DNA of 64,000 bases from Streptomyces sp. CB02009 (lineage in GTDB: Bacteria; Actinomycetota; Actinomycetes; Streptomycetales; Streptomycetaceae), in the NCBI RefSeq assembly GCF_001905825.1, contig NZ_LIVV01000009.1, forward strand, positions 248,001-312,000, read 5' to 3'. Below, piece after piece: positions 1 through 9,300 of the stretch; position 1 is the stretch's first letter; each line of letters opens with the position of its first letter. Under the pieces are notes generated by a model. That model had not been told where the DNA came from. It did not search any database and saw only the letters and a program-made list of their open reading frames with translations. The translations under genes and the position numbers were made by a program.

Positions 1-510
1 GGCGTTCTCGCGGCCGTCGGAATTGCACTCGGTGTTCTCGTCCACGTCACCTACACCATGCTGGGTGTCGGACTTCTGGTCTCCCGGACGCCGATGCTTT
101 TCACGGCGATGAAACTCATCGGCGCCGCCTATCTGGTGTACATCGGCTACAAGACGTTCGTCACCAAGGCCCAGGTGGACATCGACCTGTCGGAGGACGG
201 TGGCCTCTCGAAGGCCGGGGCGCTCCGCACCGGCTTTCTGACGAACGCGCTCAACCCGAAGACGATGCTGTTCGTGCTGAGCACGTACACGCAGGTCGTC
301 AGCGCCGACACCCCCGTCTTCCAGCAGGTCGGCTACGGGCTCTTCATGTCCTTCGCCCACCTGGTCTGGTTCGGCCTGGCCGCGGTCCTCTTCTCCAACC
401 AGGCCCTGCGGTCCCGGCTGTTGCAGCGGCAGACCGTGCTCAACAAGGTCATCGGGGCCGTGCTGGTCGGACTGGGCATGCTGCTGGCGCTGACGCCCGC
501 CATGGCCTGA
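1..510 (+). CDS. LysE/RhtB family amino-acid exporter, 5' truncated
   Basis: The reading frame is open from base 1, so the N-terminus and first helix lie outside the window; the 169 visible residues are the C-terminal part of a family usually about 205-215 aa. Hydrophobic segments fit the six-helix LysE/RhtB fold, and the stretch LIGAAYLVYIGYK followed later by GFLTNALNPKT is the hallmark conserved core of these inner-membrane amino-acid/homoserine exporters. The substrate cannot be read from the sequence. It ends 91 bp before a convergent YbaK-like gene, separated by a tandem repeat. Family assignment is secure; internal ATG at 58 is not the real start because the LysE motif region extends upstream of it. 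Confidence 0.88.
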   Translation, partial: GVLAAVGIALGVLVHVTYTMLGVGLLVSRTPMLFTAMKLIGAAYLVYIGYKTFVTKAQVDIDLSEDGGLSKAGALRTGFLTNALNPKTMLFVLSTYTQVVSADTPVFQQVGYGLFMSFAHLVWFGLAAVLFSNQALRSRLLQRQTVLNKVIGAVLVGLGMLLALTPAMA

Positions 511-516
511 CCCGCC

Positions 517-606
517 CGGTCGACGCACCGCCTCCCGCGCGTCAGACCGTCGACGCCCCGCCTCCCGCGGGTCGGTCCGTCGACGCGCCGCCTCCCGCGG
601 GTCAGT
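517..606. repeat. Three tandem 30-bp repeats between convergent genes
   Basis: Three consecutive 30-bp units (517-546, 547-576, 577-606) built on the core CCGTCGACGC..CGCCTCCCGCGGGT, differing at only a few bases. They fill the gap between the exporter stop and the convergent deacylase gene; the last unit supplies that gene's stop codon and terminal residues, so the array probably grew outward from its 3' end. Confidence 0.85.
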
Positions 607-1159
607 CCGTCGAGACCCGCTCCACCCGCGGCTCCGCGATCGCCCGGTAGTCCTCCGACGACAGGGCGATCGAGCGGTCGAGGCGCGCGGCGTTGAAGTA
701 GAACTCCCCGTGCGTCAGCAGAGCGGGGTCCACGAGGAGTTCGAGCCGCTCGTCGAAGGCGAACGGCAGGATCGTGCCGCTCGGCGAACCCGCGAGGTCC
801 TCCGCGATCTCCGGCGACGCGAAGGAGACGTACGTGCCGCCGTACAGCGCCTTCACCGCGTTCAGGTCGATCCGCCGGTCGCCGGGGACGACGACCAGCG
901 CGAAGCGCTTCTCCTTCTTGCCGATCTTCACCATGGCGATGATGCACTTGGCCGCCTCGGCGAGCGTGTGTCCGCGCAGCGCGCTGACGGCCTCGGTGCC
1001 GCCCTCGGGGGCGTGCTCGATCACCCGGTAGGCGGCGCCGCGCTCGTCCAGCAGGGCGAGCAGCTTCTCGTACGTCCCGTGGTCGGGCGTCGCGTCGGTC
1101 TCGGTCGCGGTCGCGATCTCTGCATCGGTCACGGCATCGGTCACGGCGTCGGCGGTCAT
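602..1159 (-). CDS. YbaK/EbsC family aminoacyl-tRNA deacylase-like protein
   Basis: 185 aa when started at the ATG at 1159, which has a strong GAGGAGG ribosome site just upstream; a longer in-frame start at 1183 lacks one. The YbaK fold covers roughly residues 35-180, with the conserved lysine in the IIAMVKIG strand and the loop GSPSGTILPF, which matches the family G-x-x-G-[ST]-x-x-P-F motif lining the editing pocket. Family members hydrolyse mischarged aminoacyl-tRNAs in trans (Cys-tRNAPro, Ala-tRNAPro and similar) in the cytoplasm; which one here is not visible. It lies 27 bp downstream of the ArsR-like gene on the same strand and may be cotranscribed with it. Confidence 0.88.
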   Translation of the reverse strand: MTADAVTDAVTDAEIATATETDATPDHGTYEKLLALLDERGAAYRVIEHAPEGGTEAVSALRGHTLAEAAKCIIAMVKIGKKEKRFALVVVPGDRRIDLNAVKALYGGTYVSFASPEIAEDLAGSPSGTILPFAFDERLELLVDPALLTHGEFYFNAARLDRSIALSSEDYRAIAEPRVERVSTD

Positions 1160-1186
1160 GGGGGTTCCTCCTCGGTACGGCATGGT

Positions 1187-2278
1187 TCAAGTGGTTTCGT
1201 ACGACGGCGCGTTGACCCTACGCCGGTTGTCCAGGTGCCTGAGCAGCGCGACACCCGAGGCGTCCAGTTCGTACAGCACCCGGACGCCCGCCCGGCGCCG
1301 GCGCACCACGCCCGCCGCCACCAGGGACGTGAGGTGCTCGGAGACGGTGCTCGGCGCGAGGCCGAGGGTCGCCGCCAGATCCGAGGTCGTGGTCGGTGCG
1401 ACCAGGCCGCGGACCACCCCGGCCCGGCTGCGGCCGAGCAGGATCTCGAGCCGGTCGCCGCGCGCGGGTTCGTCGCCCTCCTCGTCGGCCCGCCCGCCGG
1501 CCCGCCGCCCGGCCCGGTTCTCGCACGCCAGGACGGCGGCCCCCTCGGCCTGGTACGACACGGCCGCCACCCCGTTCGGGGCGAAGCCCAGGAGCGAGGC
1601 CCCCCGGCCGAACACCAGGGGTACGAGGACGATGCGGGAGACGTCCGCCCTCACCGCGATCCTGCCCGGCGGTCCGGTGTGCAGCCGCAGGACGTCGCCG
1701 CGGCGCGACACGGCCCCGTTCAGGGTGCCGAGGAGGCGGTCGGGCCCCTGGGTGGCGAGCACCCGGGCCCGGAGCAGGATGTCGTCGTCCGTGACGGTCC
1801 GCAGGGACGCCTCGTACGGGGCGAGGGCGGCGCGCGCGTAGCGCGGGAGGAAGGCGCACAGGTCGGCGATCCGCGCCGCGGGATCCGCGTACAGCGGGCG
1901 CACCTCGACGGGGACGCCCTGCGGGAACCACCGCTCCAGCTCCTCCCGCACCCGGGCCGGGGGCACCGCGCGGAGCAGCGCGATCTCCTCGGCCGGATCC
2001 GGCGGCCGGGCCGAGGACGGGACGGGCAGCAGGAACGACGGCAGGGTGCCGCCGCCGGCCCGGAACAGGTGGACGAGCCACCCCGGGAGGGTCACGTCGG
2101 CCCGCATCAGCGAACGCCGGGCCGCCCGGCCCCAGGCGGTGTACGGCCAGGGTGCGAGCCCCCGGTAGGTGGACAGCAGTCCGATGCTGCCGAAGGTCTC
2201 CCACAGCCGGCTGTCGGCGATCCGGAGGGCTCCGGCGTGGGTCCCGTGTGCGGACGTCGTCAACGGAATCTCGATCAC
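1187..2278 (-). CDS. ArsR-like winged-helix transcriptional regulator with long N-terminal domain
   Basis: 363 aa from a GTG at 2278 (VIEIPLTT), the usual opening of the actinobacterial DUF5937-type regulators; an in-frame start further upstream gives an unlikely Arg/Trp-rich tail. The C-terminal approx. 80 residues form a winged helix with the ArsR-type recognition segment LGLAPSTVSEHLTSLVAAGVV, ending in an arginine-rich wing. The preceding approx. 270 residues are a ligand/dimer domain of unknown specificity with no visible metal-binding cysteine pair, so it is probably not a classical metal sensor. Two direct repeats upstream (2367-2401) are candidate autoregulatory sites. The downstream deacylase may be a target. 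Confidence 0.82.
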   Translation of the reverse strand: MIEIPLTTSAHGTHAGALRIADSRLWETFGSIGLLSTYRGLAPWPYTAWGRAARRSLMRADVTLPGWLVHLFRAGGGTLPSFLLPVPSSARPPDPAEEIALLRAVPPARVREELERWFPQGVPVEVRPLYADPAARIADLCAFLPRYARAALAPYEASLRTVTDDDILLRARVLATQGPDRLLGTLNGAVSRRGDVLRLHTGPPGRIAVRADVSRIVLVPLVFGRGASLLGFAPNGVAAVSYQAEGAAVLACENRAGRRAGGRADEEGDEPARGDRLEILLGRSRAGVVRGLVAPTTTSDLAATLGLAPSTVSEHLTSLVAAGVVRRRRAGVRVLYELDASGVALLRHLDNRRRVNAPSYETT

Positions 2279-2366
2279 ATGCGCCCCCGTGCGCCTGGTC
2301 CACCGAGCGGTGGAGCGGCCACACGCTAGCGCTCGAATGATCACCCGTCCGTGCCCCGGAAGGGCA

Positions 2367-2401
2367 GAATGTCAGGTCGCGCCCGGAGGAATGTCAGGTC
2401 G
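2367..2401. promoter_or_regulatory. Paired direct repeats upstream of the ArsR-like regulator
   Basis: GAATGTCAGGTCG occurs twice, at 2367-2379 and 2389-2401, with a 22-bp period (two helical turns on the same DNA face). The pair lies in the 158-bp gap upstream of the ArsR-like gene and downstream of the serine hydrolase. This arrangement fits tandem binding of a dimeric regulator; binding itself is inferred. Confidence 0.5.
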
Positions 2402-2436
2402 GGGGGATCATGAACGCCGGTGCGGCCGCGAGCGGT

Positions 2437-3612
2437 TCACACCGCGCCGCGCACCACCGATCCGACGGCTCTCACCAGCGCCTGCGCGCGCGGGTCCGCC
2501 GTCACCGTCTTGCGCATGCCGTTCGTCACGTACCCGAAGGCGACACCGGCGTCGGGGTCGGCGAAGCCGAGGGAGCCGCCGCGGCCCGGGTGGCCGTACG
2601 ACGACGGGCCGAGGAGCGGGGACGCCGGGCCGTGCAGCATGTGGCCGAGGCCGAAGCGGGTGCCGACCAGCAGCACCCGGTCGGCGCCGGCCGACTGCTC
2701 GGTCCGGGCGAGCGTGAGGGTGTCGGGGGTGAAGAGGCGCCCGGCGCCGTCCACGGGGCCGAGGGTGGCCGCGTAGAAGCGGGAGAGGGCGCGGGCGGTC
2801 GCCACCCCGGCGGAGCCGGGCAGTTCGGCGGCCCGGTAGACCGGGTCGTTCTCGTCGGGCTTGGGGTCGATGACCCCGAAGGCGCGCCGGGTGAGCGAGG
2901 CCGGGTCCTGGTAGGCCTCGGTGACGGACCGCTTGGGGCGGAGCTTGAGGGCGCCGCTGCCCGGGGGGTCGATCTCCTCGACGGGGCCGAGCCGGCCGAC
3001 CCGGTGGGCCTCCGCGTCGGGGAGCCCGATCCACAGGTCGAGGCCGAGGGGGGCGGTGATCTCCTCGGCGACCCAGCGGCCGATGGTGCGGCCGGTGACC
3101 CGGTGGACCAGGCCGGAGAGCAGCCAGCTGAAGGTGTGGGCGTGGTAGCCGTGGGCCGTGCCGGGCTCCCAGACGGGGGTCTGGGCGGCTATCGCGCGGC
3201 TCGCGGTCTCCAGGTCGACGGCCTCGGCGAGGGTGAGCGGCCGGTCCAGGACGGGGACGCCGGCGCGGTGCGCGAGCAGCTGCCGGACGGTCACGGCGTC
3301 CTTGCCCGCCGCCTTGAACTCGGGCCAGTACGTGGCGACCGGGGCGTCCAGGTCGAGCAGTCCGCGCTGGTGCAGGAGCAGGGGGACGGCGGCGGCGACG
3401 CCCTTGGTGGCCGAGCGGACGACCTGCGCGGTGTCGGCCGTCCACGGCTCCGTGCCGTCGACGTCCTTCGCGCCCGCCCACAGGTCGACGACCTGCTCGC
3501 CGTCGCGGTGGACGGCGACGGCCGCGCCGCGCTCGCCCCGCTGCGCGAAGTTGCGCAGGAACGCGTCCCTGACCGGCTCCCAGCCCGCCGCCACCGTGCC
3601 CTGGACGTCCAC
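2437..3612 (-). CDS. Serine hydrolase, beta-lactamase/class C esterase fold
   Basis: 391 aa from the GTG at 3612, which follows a GAGGAG ribosome site; longer in-frame starts are out of family. The nucleophile motif SxxK is visible as SATK (VRSATKG) about residue 70, followed by the Tyr of the YHAHTFSWLLSG segment and a late HPGRGG motif in place of the KTG box. This is the pattern of EstB-like esterases and D-aminopeptidase/PBP-like enzymes, not of true antibiotic-degrading beta-lactamases. No signal peptide is seen, so it is cytoplasmic. It stands alone, 135 bp upstream of the nik operon's last gene. The substrate is unknown. Confidence 0.88.
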   Translation of the reverse strand: MDVQGTVAAGWEPVRDAFLRNFAQRGERGAAVAVHRDGEQVVDLWAGAKDVDGTEPWTADTAQVVRSATKGVAAAVPLLLHQRGLLDLDAPVATYWPEFKAAGKDAVTVRQLLAHRAGVPVLDRPLTLAEAVDLETASRAIAAQTPVWEPGTAHGYHAHTFSWLLSGLVHRVTGRTIGRWVAEEITAPLGLDLWIGLPDAEAHRVGRLGPVEEIDPPGSGALKLRPKRSVTEAYQDPASLTRRAFGVIDPKPDENDPVYRAAELPGSAGVATARALSRFYAATLGPVDGAGRLFTPDTLTLARTEQSAGADRVLLVGTRFGLGHMLHGPASPLLGPSSYGHPGRGGSLGFADPDAGVAFGYVTNGMRKTVTADPRAQALVRAVGSVVRGAV

Positions 3613-3747
3613 GTCCCCACTCCTCACTCGCCGATCCGACTCTCCATGGTGCAACGCGGCGGGTGAGGGGCGGATTCCGGGGGCCTCGGGCCACCGGGCC
3701 GGGGACACCGGAGGCCTCGGGCCACCGAGCCCGGGACGCCGGAAGCC

Positions 3748-4517
<770 letters not shown>

Positions 4518-4521
<4 letters not shown>

Positions 4522-5279
4522 AGGGTCCATCCCAGGAGGCAGATCAGAAGTGCGGTGAGCGGGAGGGCCGCCGCGTAGGCCCACTGGGCCCGGGTCGCGG
4601 TCACCTCGTCGATGACCGGCATGGTGCCGGTGTAGCCGCGGCTGACCATGGCGAGGTGGACCCGCTCCCCGCGCTCGTACGAGCGGATGAAGAGCGCGCC
4701 GGCCGACTTGGCGAGGACGCCCCAGTGGCGGACGCCCCGCGCCTCGAAGCCGCGCGAGCGGCGGGCGACGGACATCCGGCGCATCTCGTCGGTGATGACG
4801 TCGCCGTACCGGATCATGAACGAGGCGATCTGGACGAGCAGCGGGGGCAGCTTCAGCCGCTGGAGGCCGAGGAGCAGGGCGCGCAGTTCGGTGGTGGAGG
4901 CGAGGAGCACGGAGGCGGCGACGCCGAGGGTGCCCTTGGCGAGGACGTTCCAGGCGCCCCACAGGCCGGGGACGCTCAGCGGGATCCCGAGGACGGTGGT
5001 CTGCTCGCCGGGCACCACGAAGGGCATGAGCAGCGCGAACGCGACGAACGGCACCTCGATGAGCAGCCGCTTCAGCAGGAAGCCGGCCGGGACGCGGGCC
5101 TTCGCCGCCACGGCCCCGAGGAGCAGGGCGTAGAGGGCGAAGGCCCAGACGGCCTCGCGGGGCGTCGAGACGACGGCCACCACGAAGCCGAGGACCGCGG
5201 CCAGCTTGGTGTGCGGGGGCAGCTCGTGGACCGGCGAGTGCGCGTGCCGGTAGAGCTTGTGGGTGTGCCCCGCCCCCAT
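4518..5279 (-). CDS. nikQ: ECF transporter transmembrane (T) component NikQ/CbiQ
   Basis: 253 aa, start ATG at 5279, placed one base after the stop of the NikMN gene. Several hydrophobic helices and the cytoplasmic coupling motif with ARRSRGF (VARRSRGFEARG), the Ala-Arg-Ser/Arg-Gly signature by which T components grip the ATPases. A second A-R-G-type segment (MVSRGYTGTM) is also present. It transmits ATP hydrolysis to the substrate-binding component. The second gene of a three-gene operon with very tight spacing. Confidence 0.92.
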
Positions 5280-5280
5280 C

Positions 5281-6363
5281 TCAGGCAGTCGTTTCCGCGT
5301 GCGTGCCGGGTTCGTCGTGCGCACGGCGGCGGCGGACGACCCAGAACGCCCCCGTGCCGACGGCGAGGGTCGCGCCCACGCCGATCACACCGGCCAGACC
5401 GCCCGAGAGGCGGGCCGTCTCGATGCCCTTGACGCCGTAGTCGGCGAGCGGGGAGTCGGCGGCCGCGTGGTCCTCGACCTTGCTGTCGATGCCCTTGTCG
5501 GCGGCGACCTTCTCCAGGCCGTCGGGGCTCGCGGAGGCGTAGAAGGAGACGAAGCCGGCCAGGACGAGCGCGGTGACGACACCTCCGATCCACAGCTTCT
5601 TCGGGGAGCCGGCGGGGGCGGCGGCGGGGGCGGCGGCCGGGGCCGCGTCGACCAGCTCGCCGCCGACGCGCAGCTTGAGCGGGGCGGTCAGGCCGCGGGC
5701 GCCGTAGACCAGGTCGGGGCGGACGGCGATGACCGCGCCGACGGTCAGCATGGTGATGAAGGCCTCGCCGACGCCGATCAGGACGTGGACGCCGACCATG
5801 GCGGTGAGGACCTTGGAGACCGGGACGTCGGTGGTGCCGCCGACCGCGTAGAGGGCGGTGAAGGCGGCGGCCGCGGCCGGGACGGAGACGAGCGCGGCCA
5901 CGAAGGAGGCCGCGGTCACCGAGGCGCGGGTGCGGGGCAGCAGCAGGACGAGGCCGCGGAAGAGCCCGTACGCGACGACGACGGTGACGACGCCCATGAC
6001 CGTGATGTTCACGCCGAGCGCGGTGAGGCCGCCGTCGGCGAAGAGGATGCCCTGCATGAGCAGGACGACGGCGATGCAGAGGACGCCGGTCCACGGCCCG
6101 ACGAGGATCGCCGCGAGCGCGCCGCCGAGGAGGTGTCCGCTGGTCCCGGCCGCGACCGGGAAGTTCAGCATCTGGACGGCGAAGATGAAGGCGGCGACGA
6201 GTCCGGCGAGCGGCGCGGTCCGCTCTCCTCCGTGGCCTCCGGCACGGGAGGTGCCCGCGAGTTCCCGCCGCGCCCCGCGCAGGCTCACGGCGACGGCGCC
6301 GGCGGCGACGACACCGGCGGCGATCGATACGGGGGCGTTGATGAATCCGTCAGGTACATGCAC
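5281..6363 (-). CDS. nikMN: ECF transporter substrate component NikM fused to an NikN/CbiN-like domain
   Basis: 360 aa. The GTG start at 6363 gives the N-terminus MHVPDGF, whose second-position His is the known metal ligand of CbiM/NikM proteins, so the start is fixed by function. Residues 1 to about 215 carry the seven-helix CbiM domain. An Ala/Pro linker leads to a CbiN/NikN-like domain (helix, extracytoplasmic loop with SPDGLEKVAADKG, second helix, basic tail), a fusion typical of the NikMN type. The first gene of the operon; a Nur-type palindrome ends 21 bp upstream of the start, implying repression when nickel is plentiful. Confidence 0.92.
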   Translation of the reverse strand: MHVPDGFINAPVSIAAGVVAAGAVAVSLRGARRELAGTSRAGGHGGERTAPLAGLVAAFIFAVQMLNFPVAAGTSGHLLGGALAAILVGPWTGVLCIAVVLLMQGILFADGGLTALGVNITVMGVVTVVVAYGLFRGLVLLLPRTRASVTAASFVAALVSVPAAAAAFTALYAVGGTTDVPVSKVLTAMVGVHVLIGVGEAFITMLTVGAVIAVRPDLVYGARGLTAPLKLRVGGELVDAAPAAAPAAAPAGSPKKLWIGGVVTALVLAGFVSFYASASPDGLEKVAADKGIDSKVEDHAAADSPLADYGVKGIETARLSGGLAGVIGVGATLAVGTGAFWVVRRRRAHDEPGTHAETTA

Positions 6364-6383
6364 GCCCTGAATGATGAGTGCTC

Positions 6384-6400
6384 CTGCAAAGCACTTGCAA
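6384..6400. promoter_or_regulatory. Nur-box-like operator upstream of the nik operon
   Basis: The 17-bp sequence CTGCAA-AGCAC-TTGCAA reads on the other strand as TTGCAA-N5-TTGCAG. It matches the Streptomyces Nur (nickel-responsive Fur family) consensus tTGCaa-N5-ttGCAA at all but one weakly conserved position. It sits between the divergent nikMN and SsgA-like genes, 21 bp from the nikMN start, where bound repressor would block transcription. Confidence 0.72.
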
Positions 6401-6498
6401 GAGCGCGCAGGTCACAGAACAGCGGCGCATGGGTCGTGCGCCTGCCGGGAAGGAGTGGGACATTAGTCGATAAGAGGACAAACGGTGAGGAGCCCCCG

Positions 6499-6909
6499 AT
6501 GGCTGCCGCAGACGATCGCGCACTCGACCACGAAGCCGCCCGCCCCGTCGACCGCGACACCGACCTCGCGGTCGAGGACCACGCGAGGGGACGCATCATC
6601 AGCGACGCCCCTCTCTCCCGCCCCGTCCCCGTCGACCTCCGCTACGACCCCGGCTTCTCGCCCGCGACCGTCCGCTTCGTCTTCCCCGGCGACGTCGAGT
6701 GGTCCTTCCCCCGCGTCCTCCTGGAGACCGGCCTGCGCGCCCCGACCCGCCGCGGCGACATAGGCGTCTGGCCCTGCGGCCGCGTCCAGACGGTCGTCGA
6801 GCTGCACAAGGACGACGGGATGGTGACGGTCGTCCAGTTCGACACGACGGCGCTGACCCGGTTCCTGAAGCACACGTACGCCGCCGGCCCGTCGATGACG
6901 ACGAGCTGA
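6499..6909 (+). CDS. SsgA-like (SALP) sporulation/cell-division regulator
   Basis: 136 aa from ATG at 6499 with GAGGAG eight bases upstream. The core VPVDLRYDPGFSPATVRFVF...VEWSFPRVLLETGLRAPTRRGDIGVWPC is the conserved SsgA/SsgB-like fold, with the family VPxxLRYD and GDIxVWP landmarks. SALPs are found in morphologically complex actinomycetes, where they help position and time septation and spore-wall processes. The N-terminal approx. 35 residues are acidic and not conserved in the family. Which SALP paralogue it is cannot be said. It is divergent from the nik operon and shares its 135-bp intergenic region. Confidence 0.9.
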   Translation: MAAADDRALDHEAARPVDRDTDLAVEDHARGRIISDAPLSRPVPVDLRYDPGFSPATVRFVFPGDVEWSFPRVLLETGLRAPTRRGDIGVWPCGRVQTVVELHKDDGMVTVVQFDTTALTRFLKHTYAAGPSMTTS

Positions 6910-7002
6910 CGGCGTACGGGGGTGCCGTGACCCCGGGGACCGGGCCCCGGGATCAGGCGGTGGATCAGGCGGTGGATCGAGCGGTGGCCCGGGCGGCGGG
7001 CA

Positions 7003-9189
7003 TCAGACCTTCACGAGGTCCGGCTGCGAGCCGGACGCCCCGTCCGCGGGCGCGTCCTTGGCGAGACCCTCGCCCTCCACGTCCACGTTCGGCAGGATCC
7101 GGTCCAGCCACTTCGGCAGCCACCAGGCCTTGTGGCCGAGCAGTGCGAGGACGGCCGGGACGATCGCCATGCGGACCACGAAGGCGTCGAAGAGGACCGC
7201 GACGGCCAGGCCGAAGCCGATCATCTTGATCATCTGGTCCGTCATGCCGATGAAGCCGGAGAAGACCGCAATCATGATCACCGCGGCGGCGGTGACCACC
7301 CGGGCGCTGTGCTTGAAGCCGGTCACGATCGCCTCGCCGGGCCGCTCCCCGTGGACGTACGCCTCGCGCATCCGGGTGACGAGGAAGACCTCGTAGTCCA
7401 TCGCGAGACCGAAGACGACACCCACCATGAAGATCGGCATCATCGACATGATCGGGCCGGTCTGCTCGACCCCGAAGAGGCTGCCGAGCCAGCCCCACTG
7501 GAAGACCGCGACGACGGCGCCGAGCGCGGCGACCACCGAGAGCAGGAAGCCGAGGGCCGCCTTCAGCGGGACGAGGATCGAGCGGAAGACCACGGTCAGG
7601 AGCAGGAAGGCCAGGCCGACGACGAGGGCCAGGTACGGCACCAGGGCGTCGTTCATCTTCTGCGAGAAGTCGATGTTCATCGCGGTGGCGCCGGTGACGA
7701 GGACGTCGTCGCCGGTGGCGTTCCGGATGTCGTGGACGAGGGTCTCGGTGGCGCCGGAGGACGGGCGGTCCTTCGGGACCACGGTGATCATCGCGGCGTC
7801 GCCGGCCTTGTTCGGGGTCGCCGGGGTGACGGCGGCCCAGCCTTCGAGGCCCTTGATGGTGGAGACCGTCCGGTCGGCGGTCGCCTTGTCGCCGTCCACG
7901 ACGACGAGCAGCGGGCCGTTGAAGCCGGGGCCGAAGCCGTCCGAGAGGGCGTCGTAGGCCCGGCGCTCGGTGGTGGAGGTCGGCTTGACGCCGTCGTCCG
8001 GGAGGCCCATCTCCAGGGAGGCGGCGGGCAGCGCGATCGCGCCCAGGCCGAGGACGCCGATCAGCAGCACCATGACGGGGCGGCGGATGACGAAGCGGGC
8101 CCAGCGGGTGCCGCCGTTCGGCTTCCGGCTCTTCGCGCTGTCGGCACCGGCCTCGGCCTTCGCGGCCTTGCGCTGCTTGCGGCCGATGACCTTGTCGCCG
8201 GCGAAGCCGAGCATGGCGGGGATCAGGGTGAGCGCGATCAGTACGGCGATCACGACCGTGCCGGCGGCGGCGAAGCCCATCTTCGTCAGCATCGGGATGT
8301 TGACGACGGCCAGGCCGACCAGGGCGATGACGACGGTGAGTCCGGCGAAGACGACGGCGGAGCCCGCCGTGCCGACGGCGCGGCCCGCGGCGTCCTCCTT
8401 CTCGCGGCCGTCCGCCAGCTCCGCGCGGTAGCGGGAGACGATGAAGAGCGCGTAGTCGATGCCGACGGCGAGGCCGATCATCATCGCGAGGGTGGAGGTG
8501 GTGGAGCCGAGGTCGAGCACGTTCGCGAGCGCGGTGATCGAGGAGACGCCGATGCCGACGCCGATGATCGCCGTGAGCAGCGGGAGTCCGGCCGCGACGA
8601 GCGAGCCGAAGGTCAGGACCAGGACGATGCCGGCGATGACGACGCCGACGATCTCGCCGGAGCCGGTCTCCGGCATGGTCTGCAGGGCGTCACCGCCGAC
8701 CTCGACGGTCAGCCCCTTGCCCTGCGCGTTGTGCCCGGCCTGGGTCAGCGCCTCGCGCGTCTCGTCGGTGAGCTCCATCGCGTTGACCTTGTAGGCGACG
8801 GAGACATAGGCGGTGGAGCCGTTCTGGGAGACGGCCTTCCCGGTGTACGGGTCGGTGACCGAGACGATCTGGTCCGAGCCGGACTTCAGGGCGGCGACGG
8901 TCTCCTCGACGACGGCCTTGTGCGCCGGGTCGGTCATCTTCTGGCCCTCGGGGGCCTGGAAGACGACACGGGCGGTGGCTCCGTCGGCTCCGGCGCCCGG
9001 GAAGCGCTCTTCGAGCAGGTCGAAGGCGCGCTGGGCCTCGGTGCCGGGGATGGAGAAGGAGCTGGAGGTCGCGACGGGTGCGGTGGCGGCGCCGATCCCG
9101 GCGACCGCCAGGAGGGCCACCCAGAGGAGGGCGACGAGCCGTCGGCGCCGGAAGGCGGAACGGCCCAACTTGTACAGGAACGTGGCCAC
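7003..9189 (-). CDS. MMPL family RND-type exporter
   Basis: 728 aa, GTG start at 9189. It has the duplicated MMPL layout: one N-terminal helix, a large extracytoplasmic domain (about residues 45-185), a helix bundle with the conserved GIDYALFIVSRYR proton-relay segment, then a second half (from about residue 370) ending in the matching GLAMDYEVFLVTRMREAY segment. The two acidic Asp-Tyr pairs are intact. Such pumps export lipids, siderophores, pigments or drugs using the proton gradient; the substrate is not visible. The TetR gene lies 111 bp upstream on the same strand and is presumably its repressor. Confidence 0.93.
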   Translation of the reverse strand: MATFLYKLGRSAFRRRRLVALLWVALLAVAGIGAATAPVATSSSFSIPGTEAQRAFDLLEERFPGAGADGATARVVFQAPEGQKMTDPAHKAVVEETVAALKSGSDQIVSVTDPYTGKAVSQNGSTAYVSVAYKVNAMELTDETREALTQAGHNAQGKGLTVEVGGDALQTMPETGSGEIVGVVIAGIVLVLTFGSLVAAGLPLLTAIIGVGIGVSSITALANVLDLGSTTSTLAMMIGLAVGIDYALFIVSRYRAELADGREKEDAAGRAVGTAGSAVVFAGLTVVIALVGLAVVNIPMLTKMGFAAAGTVVIAVLIALTLIPAMLGFAGDKVIGRKQRKAAKAEAGADSAKSRKPNGGTRWARFVIRRPVMVLLIGVLGLGAIALPAASLEMGLPDDGVKPTSTTERRAYDALSDGFGPGFNGPLLVVVDGDKATADRTVSTIKGLEGWAAVTPATPNKAGDAAMITVVPKDRPSSGATETLVHDIRNATGDDVLVTGATAMNIDFSQKMNDALVPYLALVVGLAFLLLTVVFRSILVPLKAALGFLLSVVAALGAVVAVFQWGWLGSLFGVEQTGPIMSMMPIFMVGVVFGLAMDYEVFLVTRMREAYVHGERPGEAIVTGFKHSARVVTAAAVIMIAVFSGFIGMTDQMIKMIGFGLAVAVLFDAFVVRMAIVPAVLALLGHKAWWLPKWLDRILPNVDVEGEGLAKDAPADGASGSQPDLVKV

Positions 9190-9300
9190 GGGGGCGTCTC
9201 CCAGTGTGGGGTGGGACAGGGCATGGGGAGCCGGCCCGACGGCGGAGCGGTGCGTCGTCAGGGGGTGCGGTACTGCGGGTGCTGCGGTGGGGGGGGGGCT

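Noticed and set aside
5257..6909. Long plus-strand frame of 550 codons opposite the nikMN gene
   Set aside because: It is the antisense image of GC-rich codons: Asp/Gly/Glu/Arg-rich with no fold. Only its last 136 codons, from the ATG at 6499, are a real gene (SsgA-like).
9289..9298. Run of ten G residues as a phase-variation switch
   Set aside because: It lies between tetR and the MMPL gene, not in a coding or core promoter sequence, and such runs are common in GC-rich spacers.
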